A DNA stretch of 64,000 bases from an uncultured bacterium (GCA_905215345.1 CAJMPR010000001.1:1-64000), one strand, 5' to 3'; shown: positions 35,772 through 45,290, counted from the stretch's first letter. Program-made: numbers and translations. The notes: generated by a model not told the origin, from the letters alone.

Positions 35772-37523
35772 ATGAAACTAAATAAATATTCACTTGCTCT
35801 CATTTTGGGATTTAGCACGCTGGTTTCTTGCAGTGACAGAATGGAACTGTTGAATCCCAACCAGCAAACCTCAAGTACTTTCGGCTTTGATGCCGATGAT
35901 TTGGAGGAATGCGTGATTGCCGCCTATAACCACATTCGCATGGAGGGTTCCTATGCCCGTGTAGGCTACACCATTGACGTGTGCCGTGGCGATGAGGCTT
36001 GGAACTCTTCACAAGTGTGGTATATGCCTTTCGATGACCTTAATGCAGAAGTCACTTCAGACATTACGTGGTGGCCCTGGCGGGAATGGTACTACACCAT
36101 CAACGTGTGCAACTTCACGATTTCCCGTTGCGGTGAAGATAACAGCCAACTTTCCGATAAAATGAAACGCATCAAAGGACAAGTGCTTTTCCTGCGCGGT
36201 CTGTCGTACTACAACTTGGTTGGTTATTATCAGAATCCGCCCCTCATCACAGATTACGCCACCTACTCTTCGTTGGAAGGACTTTATGGCGGCAACAGCA
36301 CCTACGATGATGTAATCGATCAGATAGAAAAGGATTTCCACGAGGCGATGGAATTATTGCCTTCCCGTGATGAAGGCAGTGAATGGGCCGGCGGACGTGC
36401 TACCTGCGGTGCTGCAGCAGGCTATTATGCCCGCGCCCTCATGATGCGCCAAAAATACAGCGAAGCACTCCCGATATTGAAAGACATCATCGGTAAGAAG
36501 TATGGTACTTATAAACTGATGGACAACTACGGTGACAACTTCCGCGAAGGTTCAGCATACGAGAACAACGCCGAAAGCCTCTTTGAAGTGCAGTATCTCG
36601 ACTATGGATCGCAAGGTACCGACGACGAGTGGACTCCAGTGAACACAAGCCCCAATGCCACACAAGGGTCGGCCATTGAGAGTAACTTTGCTCCCGGTAA
36701 TTATGGTGGTTGGGCCGATATATCAGCTTCACCTTGGCTCTACCAGCTTTTTAAAGGAGAACGTACTACGAATGGTACACTCGACCCCCGTCTTTATTGG
36801 ACCATCGGGACCTACGAAACCGACTGGGCGGATTTCGAATATGGTAATGTAGCTTATACGCAAACACTTACAGCCGCCGACAATATCGTGACCAACAATA
36901 CTTACGGTGGTCTACCGATTGCCAAATTCACGAATCTCCGTACCGGTCTGTACAGTACTGTCGTTACAGGCTTGCACGATGGTATCAACCTGCGCCTGAT
37001 GCGCTATTCCGATGTGTTGCTACGTGCTGCTGAATGCGAAAACGAAGTCAATGGTCCCACACAGCAGGCTATCGACTGGATCAACGAAGTGCGTAACCGC
37101 GCCAACCTGGCAGACTTAGAACTCGAAGACTTCAACACTGCCGACAAACTCTTCGAACAAATAGCCAACGTGGAACGTCCTAAAGAGTTCGGCTGCGAAT
37201 TCGGTCGAGGCTTCGACCTCATCCGCTGGGGCTTCTTCTACGACAGTAGCCGCTTGCAACAACTCAAGGAACACGGTACAGTACGCCGCTCTACAACGGG
37301 AGTAAAGAATCCTGTGAGCTACAGCGATATCGCAAATGATTCTGAACTGAAGAGTACTTTCGATACCTACTTGCCAGGACACGAATTCCTGCCCATTGTG
37401 CAGCAGTTAATGAATAACAACCCAAATTTGAAAGGTAATTCTGCCAACTATAGCACGGATAACTCTTCTTATTTTCGTGACAATGGTTGGACAGTGCGCC
37501 CGGTTGTAGATTTAAGCAAATAA
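35772..37523 (+). CDS. SusD/RagB-family glycan-binding lipoprotein
   Basis: Surface lipoprotein that caps the SusC barrel and binds substrate. 583 aa; lipoprotein signal SLALILGFSTLVSC (Cys about residue 20). It has the SusD-type N-terminal half with TPR-like helices (MKRIKGQVLFLRGLSYYNLV), and the C-terminal RLMRYSDVLLRAAECENEVN and FGRGFDLIRWGFF segments that are family hallmarks. It starts 40 bases after susC, and the pair is translated from one mRNA. Substrate by context: arabinan oligosaccharides. Confidence 0.96.
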   Translation: MKLNKYSLALILGFSTLVSCSDRMELLNPNQQTSSTFGFDADDLEECVIAAYNHIRMEGSYARVGYTIDVCRGDEAWNSSQVWYMPFDDLNAEVTSDITWWPWREWYYTINVCNFTISRCGEDNSQLSDKMKRIKGQVLFLRGLSYYNLVGYYQNPPLITDYATYSSLEGLYGGNSTYDDVIDQIEKDFHEAMELLPSRDEGSEWAGGRATCGAAAGYYARALMMRQKYSEALPILKDIIGKKYGTYKLMDNYGDNFREGSAYENNAESLFEVQYLDYGSQGTDDEWTPVNTSPNATQGSAIESNFAPGNYGGWADISASPWLYQLFKGERTTNGTLDPRLYWTIGTYETDWADFEYGNVAYTQTLTAADNIVTNNTYGGLPIAKFTNLRTGLYSTVVTGLHDGINLRLMRYSDVLLRAAECENEVNGPTQQAIDWINEVRNRANLADLELEDFNTADKLFEQIANVERPKEFGCEFGRGFDLIRWGFFYDSSRLQQLKEHGTVRRSTTGVKNPVSYSDIANDSELKSTFDTYLPGHEFLPIVQQLMNNNPNLKGNSANYSTDNSSYFRDNGWTVRPVVDLSK

Positions 37524-37563
37524 CCAAAAACGTGAATCAATTATACTCTTTAAATTTAAGACA

Positions 37564-39348
37564 ATGAAAATACTCAAAAAAATAACATACGCTTGCTGTT
37601 CCGTAGCCTTAGGGTTGCTGGCATTGACAGGCTGCGAGGGTGGCGATCTTTATGACGTAAACGCCCCCGACTGGATTTCCGAAAAGATACAGGAAATTGA
37701 AGATTCGAAGAAAAAGCCGGAAGAAGACGTGCTTGAAGGTATGCAGGAAGATGTGTACGCCATCGGAAATACGGATTTCACCTCCGGTTGGTGGAGTGTG
37801 TTCTCCAAGTATTATGTGATACCCGATGGCGAGAAGTGGAATGCAGTGTTCAACCTCCACATCAACTCATCCGATAATACGTACTATAAGAACTTTGCCC
37901 TTGTCATCAGCAACGATGTAGATCGTGGAGGTACAGGATATAAAGAATACGGCGCCATCCGCTTTGATGTCACAGGCAGCCCTGAAACTTATAATTCCCA
38001 GTGGGGCGATCATATCGATTATCAGTACATCTCGGGCACGATGCTTCTCGATCCCGATGCCGACAATAAAGACCCTAACGTACAGAATCTGGGCGGCAAG
38101 GTGACACTCACTGTTGACCGTACTAGTGCGGATGCTTTCACTGTAAAGATGACCAATGGCATAGCTACCAAAACTTACGTGCAACCCTATAAGGAAGAAA
38201 ATCTGAACGCTGATGCAAGCAACACAAGCATACGTTGCTTTCTGGTTCCCGAAGGCTCTTACATCGACTTTCTGCAAACTAACATTGAGCCTATCGGTGG
38301 CCTTACTTCTGCCGCAGACAAGAATCCGATATCGATGAAGCTGCAGGGTGTGCCTGAGCAGATACCCATGGGCACTCCGCTTGAAGAAGTCACAACTAAT
38401 ATCACCGCTATAGTCACCTTTGAAGAGGGAGTGACCAAAACAGTAACGGCTTCCGAACTCTCTTTCTCAGCCATTCCCGATATAGAGCAGCCGGGTGAGA
38501 AAAGTCTTGTGGCTGTCTACAACAAGACTTTTAAAGGCGAGAATTGCGAACAACCGATTATGGCTTATGCTGCTTTTAAAGTTGTGGGAGTACTTCAATC
38601 AATTGCAGTGACTACCCAACCCTCGCGCACAAACCACTATTACTACACTTCAGCAGATACCAAGAGCTGCTTGATGCCCTTCGACCCAACAGGTATGGTG
38701 GTTACAGGAACGTACTCCGACAACAGCCAAGTAGTCATTGACAATGCGAAACTTAGCTTCTCTGCCGTTCCTGCAACGAGCGGTTCTCAGAACATTACCA
38801 TTACCACCAAAGAAGGATTCACCACAACGGTAGCGGTCAACGTCTCCGAAGCTTCTGTTGTGAGCAACACAGCCAACATGGTAGGAGCCGAAGACAACTC
38901 AACGGCTTTCTGGGGAGCCTTCTCTGACGAGTTCAACGTACCTTCTGGCAAAACAAAGGCGATTACTTTTACCAACTACAGCAGTCTGGCCAACAACTAT
39001 AACAACTTCGTTGTGGTTCTCCGTAAATCCAATAAGACCGAATACGCAGTGGTTCGCGCCGACAATTTTGGATGGGACAGCACACCAGATGACAGTAATG
39101 GATACCAAGCCTGCACTGTTTACGGAACGCAAGGCGACTGGGCTACTTGGCTTTCCGGTATGAATGGCGCCAAAGTTACGGTCTACGTAACCAACAACGG
39201 CGATGGAACCGCCGATGTTCAAGCTGTGATGCAGGGTACTAAAGGTACCACCTCCACCCAATATTATTTAGGTATCAACACAGTGGATTCCAGCGACCTG
39301 AACTTCGCATTGACCATTGATAGTTGTCATCTCGTCTTCAATGAATAA
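37564..39348 (+). CDS. surface glycan-binding lipoprotein with duplicated sandwich domains
   Basis: 594 aa lipoprotein (signal ending LALLALTGC, Cys about 24). After a charged helical stalk (residues about 37-60) a domain at about 66-215 contains FTSGWWSVFSKYYVIPDGEK and NTYYKNFALVISND. A second at about 440-594 contains AFWGAFSDEFNVPSGKTK and ANNYNNFVVVLRKSN, a visible internal duplication. Two Ig-like domains of about 85 residues (each with LSFSAIP/LSFSAVP) lie between them. This is the position of the outer-membrane glycan-binding protein (SusE/F-like) in PULs, so it probably tethers arabinan. No catalytic motif is seen; binding specificity is inferred. Confidence 0.85.
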   Translation: MKILKKITYACCSVALGLLALTGCEGGDLYDVNAPDWISEKIQEIEDSKKKPEEDVLEGMQEDVYAIGNTDFTSGWWSVFSKYYVIPDGEKWNAVFNLHINSSDNTYYKNFALVISNDVDRGGTGYKEYGAIRFDVTGSPETYNSQWGDHIDYQYISGTMLLDPDADNKDPNVQNLGGKVTLTVDRTSADAFTVKMTNGIATKTYVQPYKEENLNADASNTSIRCFLVPEGSYIDFLQTNIEPIGGLTSAADKNPISMKLQGVPEQIPMGTPLEEVTTNITAIVTFEEGVTKTVTASELSFSAIPDIEQPGEKSLVAVYNKTFKGENCEQPIMAYAAFKVVGVLQSIAVTTQPSRTNHYYYTSADTKSCLMPFDPTGMVVTGTYSDNSQVVIDNAKLSFSAVPATSGSQNITITTKEGFTTTVAVNVSEASVVSNTANMVGAEDNSTAFWGAFSDEFNVPSGKTKAITFTNYSSLANNYNNFVVVLRKSNKTEYAVVRADNFGWDSTPDDSNGYQACTVYGTQGDWATWLSGMNGAKVTVYVTNNGDGTADVQAVMQGTKGTTSTQYYLGINTVDSSDLNFALTIDSCHLVFNE

Positions 39349-39371
39349 GAATAACGATTAATTTCTTTATC

Positions 39372-39410
39372 ATCCATACCGTTCTTCTGATAAAGAGGAA
39401 TGGTATGGAT
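39372..39410 (+). promoter_or_regulatory. intercistronic hairpin between SGBP and GH43 genes
   Basis: A 16-bp stem (39372-39387 with 39395-39410, two G-U pairs) closes a 7-nt loop. No U-run follows, so it is more likely an mRNA-stability or expression-ratio element than a terminator. Confidence 0.6.
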
Positions 39411-39427
39411 CTTAAAAACTCACTAAA

Positions 39428-41320
39428 ATGAAAAAACTAACATTTTTCTTACTATCCCTGCTGACGGTATTCGTTTTCACGGCTTGCTCCGATGGGCTTG
39501 ACAACATCGAATACAATAGAAACAGCGGCATAACCATCGGCACTCCCGAAGCAACTACAACTACGGGTACCTCACTGACCGTAAAATCATCGCTCACCGG
39601 TAATCTGAATAACGTAGTCAAGAAGGGATTCTGCTATAGTGTAAACGTCTCAAATCCTACTATCAAAGACAAGGTAGTGGAAGCAGACGAGAATTTCAGC
39701 GCAACCCTCTCCGGCTTAAGAATCAATACAGCTTACTACATACGCGCATACGTTTATGGCGACAGCCGTTACACTTACTCGGAAACATTCACGTCGACCC
39801 CGGTAGTCCAAAGCCTTGATGAACAATTAGAGAATTATGTAGCTCCGGAATACGTAGACAATTATGCAAGCATCGCCAGCTGGTCCAACCGTACTCAATG
39901 GAACTTGGCGAACGTGCACGACCCGACAGTCGTTTTAGCCGAAGATGGATACTACTATATGTATCAAACGGATGCCTCCTACGGCAATGCGCATACAGGT
40001 CATGGACACTTCCACGGCAGACGCTCCAAAGACCTCGTGAACTGGGAATACCTGGGCGGAACCATGCCGAAACTTCCCGACTGGGTAATGCCAAAACTGA
40101 ACGAGATACGTACGGCAATGGGACTGGAAGCAAGCACAGCCGCAGAAAGCGACTTCGGCTACTGGGCACCGAGTGTACAGAAAGTCAAAGACGGACTATA
40201 TCGCATGTACTACTCTATCGTAGTACCCGGCTATCTGGATGGCGGAACCGGAACAACTGCCTGGAGCGAACGCGCCTTTATCGGCATGATGGAGAACAGC
40301 AACCCAGCCAACAACAGCGACTGGATGGACAAAGGATATGTAGTGACCAACGCATCGGACAAGGGACTGAACTTCGACATCCCCAGCACCCAATACGCGA
40401 ACTGTTACTACAAATGGAACGCCATCGACCCCTCTTACATCATCACTCCCGAGGGCGCACACTGGCTAATATACGGTTCATGGCATAGCGGCATCGCTGC
40501 TATGGAACTGAATGCTGAAACAGGAATGCCGAAACAAAGTTTAGGTGTACCCTGGGCAGAAGGAAGCGCTCCGGTGGAATACGGACAACTGATAGCCACC
40601 CGCGACATCAACAACCGCTGGCAAGCCAGTGAAGGCCCTGAAATCATCTACAATCCCGAGACAGGCTACTACTATCTGTTCGTAGCATATGATGCATTGG
40701 ACATACCTTATAACACACGCGTATGCCGTTCCAAGAGCATTACCGGTCCTTACCTCGGCATTGACGGCGCCAATGTCACCGAAGGAGCGGAAATGCTGCC
40801 GGTAGTGACCCATCCGTACAAGTTCGGCAACAGCAATGGCTGGGTAGGCTTCTCACACTGTGCCATCTTCAGCGACGGTAAAGGCAACTGGTACTATGCT
40901 TCGCAGGCACGCCTCCCGAAAAGTGTGGATAACGCCATTATGCTGGGACACGTACGCAGCATCCGCTGGACAAAAGACGGTTGGCCGGTCGTAATGCCCG
41001 AACGCTACGGAGCTGTTCCTCAAGTAGCTATCACAGAAGATGAACTGGTAGGTAACTGGGAGCACATCGACCTGTCTTATTCCTATGGAAAACAGAAGGA
41101 GTCGAGCAACATGACTCTCGCGGCGGACCATACCATTACAGCCGGAACCTGGAAAGGGGGAACCTGGAGCTATGATGCAGAAAAGCAAACACTGACTGCC
41201 AACGGAGTGGAACTGTATCTGCAACGCGAAACCGACTGGGAAGCCAGTCCACGCACCCACACCATTGTCTATGCCGGATATACCAACAGCAAGACATACT
41301 GGGGCAAGAAAACCCAATAA
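39428..41320 (+). CDS. GH43 endo-arabinanase-like surface lipoprotein
   Basis: 630 aa. Lipoprotein signal (SLLTVFVFTAC, Cys about 19). Residues about 30-120 form a fibronectin-type sandwich (KKGFCYSVNVSNPT, LRINTAYYIRAYVYG). The GH43 propeller follows: catalytic Asp near 165 (NVHDPTVV), modulator in NAIDPSYII, and Glu in ASEGPEIIYNP near 402. A C-terminal beta-sandwich (GNWEHIDLSYSYG) matches the extended arabinanases. Signal type and operon position suggest a cell-surface enzyme making the first endo cuts in arabinan. It ends the susCD operon, and a terminator follows 27 bases later. Confidence 0.92.
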   Translation: MKKLTFFLLSLLTVFVFTACSDGLDNIEYNRNSGITIGTPEATTTTGTSLTVKSSLTGNLNNVVKKGFCYSVNVSNPTIKDKVVEADENFSATLSGLRINTAYYIRAYVYGDSRYTYSETFTSTPVVQSLDEQLENYVAPEYVDNYASIASWSNRTQWNLANVHDPTVVLAEDGYYYMYQTDASYGNAHTGHGHFHGRRSKDLVNWEYLGGTMPKLPDWVMPKLNEIRTAMGLEASTAAESDFGYWAPSVQKVKDGLYRMYYSIVVPGYLDGGTGTTAWSERAFIGMMENSNPANNSDWMDKGYVVTNASDKGLNFDIPSTQYANCYYKWNAIDPSYIITPEGAHWLIYGSWHSGIAAMELNAETGMPKQSLGVPWAEGSAPVEYGQLIATRDINNRWQASEGPEIIYNPETGYYYLFVAYDALDIPYNTRVCRSKSITGPYLGIDGANVTEGAEMLPVVTHPYKFGNSNGWVGFSHCAIFSDGKGNWYYASQARLPKSVDNAIMLGHVRSIRWTKDGWPVVMPERYGAVPQVAITEDELVGNWEHIDLSYSYGKQKESSNMTLAADHTITAGTWKGGTWSYDAEKQTLTANGVELYLQRETDWEASPRTHTIVYAGYTNSKTYWGKKTQ

Positions 41321-41347
41321 ATGCTTTTACTCTGAAACCTGTAGCGA

Positions 41348-41393
41348 GGGTGTATCTTCACTTCATCACCGAAAGTGGAAGATATACCCTTTT
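41348..41393 (+). terminator. intrinsic terminator of the susCD-GH43 operon
   Basis: A long stem (GGGTGTATCTTC with GAAGATATACCC, extended by CACT/AGTG past a bulge) followed by TTTT. Confidence 0.85.
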
Positions 41394-41419
41394 ACATACA
41401 CAGACAGGTATGCATAGCG

Positions 41420-41503
41420 CAAACATCTACTTTAGCAGCGTAAACATCTACTTCAGGCATGTAAACCTCTACTTTAACGGTGTAAACCTCTACTTTATGA
41501 AAA
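41420..41503. repeat. intergenic array B: four 21-bp repeats
   Basis: Four consecutive 21-bp units start at 41420, 41441, 41462 and 41483, sharing TAAACmTCTACTTyA and differing in the last six or seven bases. A partial fifth (GTAAACAT) begins at 41504. It sits between the PUL terminator and the promoter region of the arabinose operon. Confidence 0.8.
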
Positions 41504-41546
41504 GTAAACATTAGATATTTTTCCTCTGTATGTTACATAACATATT

Positions 41547-41590
41547 AAAGTGTACATCTTACACCAAATAAAAGTGTTACTTTTACACCA
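41547..41590 (+). promoter_or_regulatory. candidate AraR operators upstream of the arabinose operon
   Basis: Two near-identical 20-mers, AAAGTGTACATCTTACACCA (41547-41566) and AAAGTGTTACTTTTACACCA (41571-41590), 24 bp apart. Each is a GTGT-N7-ACAC palindrome. A separate perfect palindrome, TGTTACATAACA, lies at 41531-41542. They end 40 bases before the galM2 ATG, where a repressor of this operon should bind. The regulator gene is the fourth... third in the operon (44607). Confidence 0.55.
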
Positions 41591-41630
41591 GAAATAAGAT
41601 AAGCATCTAATTTTCAAACAAAATAACACC

Positions 41631-42770
41631 ATGAGAAATCACATTATCCTCGCTGGAATAGCTACACTAATGTTAGCTTCCTGCACTCAGAAATCCCAAA
41701 CGGAACTTACCTTGTCCGGTCTTAACCCGACAAAATTTCAAACTGTAGTAAATGATGCCCAAACTAATCTTTATACATTAAAGAATAAGGCCGGCATGGA
41801 AGTATGTATCACCAACTTCGGTGGTCGTATCGTATCTATTATGGTACCTGACAAAAACGGAGTAATGCAAGATGTCGTGTTAGGATTCGACAGTATTGCC
41901 GACTATATTAATATCCCCAGCGATTTCGGTGCTTCCATCGGACGTTATGCCAACCGTATCAATCAAGGAAAAATTGTATTGGACGGAGATACTATCCAAT
42001 TACCTAAAAATAACTTCGGACATTGCTTGCATGGTGGTCCTAAAGGCTGGCAATATCAAATGTACGATGCCAAGCCGATTGATGAAACAACTTTAGAATT
42101 AACCCGCATCTCACCGGACGGTGACCAGAACTTCCCCGGTAATGTAACTGCAAAGGTACTTTTCAAACTGACGGATGACAATGCCATAGACATTAAATAT
42201 AGTGCCACTACAGATAAGAAAACGGTTATCAACATGACAAACCATTCTTATTTCAACCTTTCCGGTAATCCTTCAAAACCTGCTACCGATCATATTCTGT
42301 ATGTAAATGCAGACAATTATACTCCCGTTAACCGTACTTACATGACTACCGGAGAAATCTTAACGGTAAAAGATACTCCGATGGACTTCACGACTCCCAA
42401 GGCTGTAGGACAGGATATCACAAACGTAGACTTCGAACAGTTGAAATTCGGAAATGGTTACGACCATAACTGGGTACTGAACACACAAGGAGACATCTCA
42501 CAGTTAGCTGCTAAAATGACTTCACCCGAAAGCGGAATCAGTTTAGAAGTATACACTAATGAACCGGGCATCCAGGTATACACAGGAAACTTCCTTGATG
42601 GAAACGTAAAAGGCAAAAAAGGTATTGTCTACAATCAACGTGCCTCTGTATGTCTTGAAACACAACATTATCCTGACAGCCCTAATAAACTTGAATGGCC
42701 TTCAGTAATATTGGAGCCGGGACAAACTTACAACAGCGAATGTATCTTTAAATTCTCAGTAGAGAAATAA
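41631..42770 (+). CDS. aldose 1-epimerase, lipoprotein (periplasmic) form
   Basis: 379 aa galactose-mutarotase-family enzyme with a lipoprotein signal (NHIILAGIATLMLASC, Cys about 18), so it acts outside the cytoplasm, unlike GalM at 19316. Catalytic His is in TNHSYFNLSG and Glu in CLETQHYPDSPNK; the substrate-binding arginine is in SIGRYANR. It would equilibrate arabinose (or galactose) anomers released by the periplasmic GH43/GH51 enzymes before uptake by the following symporter. First gene of the arabinose operon. Confidence 0.94.
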   Translation: MRNHIILAGIATLMLASCTQKSQTELTLSGLNPTKFQTVVNDAQTNLYTLKNKAGMEVCITNFGGRIVSIMVPDKNGVMQDVVLGFDSIADYINIPSDFGASIGRYANRINQGKIVLDGDTIQLPKNNFGHCLHGGPKGWQYQMYDAKPIDETTLELTRISPDGDQNFPGNVTAKVLFKLTDDNAIDIKYSATTDKKTVINMTNHSYFNLSGNPSKPATDHILYVNADNYTPVNRTYMTTGEILTVKDTPMDFTTPKAVGQDITNVDFEQLKFGNGYDHNWVLNTQGDISQLAAKMTSPESGISLEVYTNEPGIQVYTGNFLDGNVKGKKGIVYNQRASVCLETQHYPDSPNKLEWPSVILEPGQTYNSECIFKFSVEK

Positions 42771-42841
42771 TCTTTATTCCGGAATTCACAAAACTGGCAC
42801 TTAGAAATTAAAAACTCACAAACTTAAAAATTAGAAATACT

Positions 42842-44584
42842 ATGAATTGGAATTCACATGAATTTATATGGCTCGACTGGGTTATTCTTATCGTCGGCAT
42901 TATAGCTGTAACATGGGCTGTATGGCGTGCTGTGCAAAAAGACAAACGCATGCAACAAGGAGCAAGTAGTGAAGATTACCTGTTTGGAAAAGGTGAGCCG
43001 TGGTATATTATCGGTGCAGCTATTTTTGCCGCCAATATCGGTTCTGAGCATCTGGTAGGTCTGGCGGGAACCGGAGCTAAATCCGGAGTAGGCATGGCCC
43101 ATTGGGAAATGCAAGGCTGGATGATTCTTCTTTTAGGATGGCTTTTCGTTCCTTTCTATCAATTATTGAATAACAAAATGGGCAAAATCATTACGATGCC
43201 CGACTTTTTGAAATATCGCTATACTCCGCGCACCGGTTCATGGCTTTCAATTATTACACTGATAGCTTATATACTTACCAAAGTAAGCGTAACAGCTTAC
43301 ACCGGTGGTATTTTCCTTGAATTCCTACTGGGATTGCCTTTCTGGTATGGGGCTATCGGATTAATTGTTCTGACGGGTATCTTCACTGTGCTAAGCGGTA
43401 TGAAAGGCGTTATGACTCTTTCAGCTATCCAAACTCCGATTCTTATTATCGGTTCTTTCCTCGTTTTGTTCTTGGGACTGTCAACTTTAGGTGGCGGAAG
43501 TATCGCTACCGGTTGGACAGAAATGATGGATCATGCACGTAATGCTATGAATGTGGGAACAGATGGACAAGCCTATGGTGCAAATCATATGTTTCATTGG
43601 AGCGAATCAGACCCAATGTATCAAGAGTATCCCGGATTTTGGGTATTTATCGGTGCTTCTATCATCGGATTCTGGTATTGGTGTACAGACCAGCACATTG
43701 TGCAGCGTGTACTTGGACAGCGCAAGGGAGAAGCTAACGATGTAGTGATGAAGCGTGCCCGTCGTGGTAGTATCGCTGCCGGCTATTTTAAAATTCTGCC
43801 AGTATTCATGTTCCTTATTCCCGGTATGGTAGCGGCAGCATTAGCTGCCAAAGGCGAATTTGACATGTCAAACACAGATGCCGCTTTTGCCGTTATGGTA
43901 AAAGATGTATTGCCTGCCGGTGTAAAAGGCATTGTAACCATCGGATTTATCTGTGCTTTGGTTGCTTCGTTGGCTGCATTCTTCAACTCATGTGCAACTC
44001 TTTTCACGGAAGACTTCTACAAGCCTATGTGCAAAGGCAAGAGTGAAGCAACTTATGTATTGGTAGGCCGTGTTGCCACGATAGTAGTCGTTATCCTCGG
44101 TATGGCATGGATTCCAGTAATGATGAGTTTAGGCAGTCTTTATGACTACTTACAAGGTATCCAGTCATTGCTCGCTCCTGCAATGGTAGCCGTATTTGCC
44201 ATGGGTATATTCTCTAAAAGAATTACACCGAAAGCAGGTGAAGTGGCTATGATTGTAGGATTCATCATCGGTATGATACGATTGCTGACTAACATTTTCA
44301 CCAACACTGGTAAAGATGTCATGACGGGTTGGTATTGGGAATGTACCACTTGGTTCTGGCAGACAAACTGGCTTATCTTTGAAATATGGTTGCTTGCTTT
44401 CCTTATCTTGCTAATGATTGCAGTATCATGTTTTACTCCGAAACCGACTGCCCAACAAATAGAGGCTATTACCTTTACCGGCAGTTACAAGACATTGATC
44501 AGACAAAGCTGGAACAAATGGGATGTCATAGCTTCACTGGGCGTGATTATTCTATGCGCCTTATTCTATGCGTATTTTTGGTAA
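42842..44584 (+). CDS. SSS-family sodium:sugar symporter
   Basis: 580 aa inner-membrane protein with about 14 hydrophobic segments, SGLT branch. The signature block GAAIFAANIGSEHLVGLAGT (residues about 58-77) holds the sodium-site region, and FGKGEPWYI-like and WYWCTDQHIVQRVLGQR motifs match sugar-transporting members. Between a periplasmic mutarotase and the araR-araDAB genes, L-arabinose is the probable substrate. The start at 42842 follows a 71-base gap from the epimerase, so they are cotranscribed. Confidence 0.93.
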   Translation: MNWNSHEFIWLDWVILIVGIIAVTWAVWRAVQKDKRMQQGASSEDYLFGKGEPWYIIGAAIFAANIGSEHLVGLAGTGAKSGVGMAHWEMQGWMILLLGWLFVPFYQLLNNKMGKIITMPDFLKYRYTPRTGSWLSIITLIAYILTKVSVTAYTGGIFLEFLLGLPFWYGAIGLIVLTGIFTVLSGMKGVMTLSAIQTPILIIGSFLVLFLGLSTLGGGSIATGWTEMMDHARNAMNVGTDGQAYGANHMFHWSESDPMYQEYPGFWVFIGASIIGFWYWCTDQHIVQRVLGQRKGEANDVVMKRARRGSIAAGYFKILPVFMFLIPGMVAAALAAKGEFDMSNTDAAFAVMVKDVLPAGVKGIVTIGFICALVASLAAFFNSCATLFTEDFYKPMCKGKSEATYVLVGRVATIVVVILGMAWIPVMMSLGSLYDYLQGIQSLLAPAMVAVFAMGIFSKRITPKAGEVAMIVGFIIGMIRLLTNIFTNTGKDVMTGWYWECTTWFWQTNWLIFEIWLLAFLILLMIAVSCFTPKPTAQQIEAITFTGSYKTLIRQSWNKWDVIASLGVIILCALFYAYFW

Positions 44585-44606
44585 CTAAAATATAGAATAC
44601 ATACAA

Positions 44607-45284
44607 ATGATGAATTATTATGATGTGAACCCCAAGTTTTATGTAGCGGTAGACTGCATTATCTTCGGGTTCTGCGAAGGAGAGTTGAATCTGTTGCTGT
44701 TGAAACGTAACTTCGAACCTGCTATGGGTGAATGGTCGCTGATGGGCGGATTCGTACAAGAAGGCGAGAGTGTGGACGATGCCGCTAAACGAGTCCTAAC
44801 CGAACTTACCGGCTTGGATAACGTATATATGGAACAGGTAGGTTCTTTCGGTGCTATCGGTCGTGATCCCGGAGAGCGTGTTATCTCTATTGCCTACAAT
44901 GCATTGATTAACATCAATGAATACGATCGTGAACTGGTACAGCAACATAATGCTTTTTGGGTAAACATCAACGAACTACCGGAACTAATCTTCGACCATC
45001 CTCAAATGGTGGAACAAGCCCGGAAGTTGATGCAACAGAAAGCATCTACCGAGCCTATCGGTTTCAACCTCTTGCCCAAACTGTTTACTCTTTCGCAATT
45101 GCAAAGCTTGTATGAAGCTATCTATGGGGAAACCATTGACAAACGGAACTTCCGCAAGCGAATAGCAGAAATGGACTATATAGAGAAAACAGATAAAATA
45201 GATAAGACAGGGTCTAAACGCGGTGCAGCCTTATATCAATTTAATGAGAAGGCTTACCAAAAAGCCCCGAAGTTTAAACTCTAA
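44607..45284 (+). CDS. araR: Nudix-domain transcriptional regulator, AraR type
   Basis: 225 aa. The N-terminal Nudix fold (residues about 10-145) has a degenerate Nudix box: GGFVQEGESVDDAAKRVLTE lacks the REExxEE catalytic glutamates, so it is a sensor rather than a hydrolase. The C-terminal winged helix (about 160-225, TLSQLQSLYEAIYG and NFRKRIAEMDYIEKT) matches NrtR/AraR regulators. From memory, the B. thetaiotaomicron counterpart (BT_0354) is the L-arabinose-responsive repressor AraR. It is encoded inside the operon it should control, implying autoregulation through the sites at 41547-41590. Confidence 0.92.
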   Translation: MMNYYDVNPKFYVAVDCIIFGFCEGELNLLLLKRNFEPAMGEWSLMGGFVQEGESVDDAAKRVLTELTGLDNVYMEQVGSFGAIGRDPGERVISIAYNALININEYDRELVQQHNAFWVNINELPELIFDHPQMVEQARKLMQQKASTEPIGFNLLPKLFTLSQLQSLYEAIYGETIDKRNFRKRIAEMDYIEKTDKIDKTGSKRGAALYQFNEKAYQKAPKFKL

Positions 45285-45290
45285 AAACAA

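Noticed and set aside
44607..45284. Nudix hydrolase enzyme
   Set aside because: The catalytic glutamates of the Nudix box are missing and a C-terminal winged helix is present, so a regulator is the better call.
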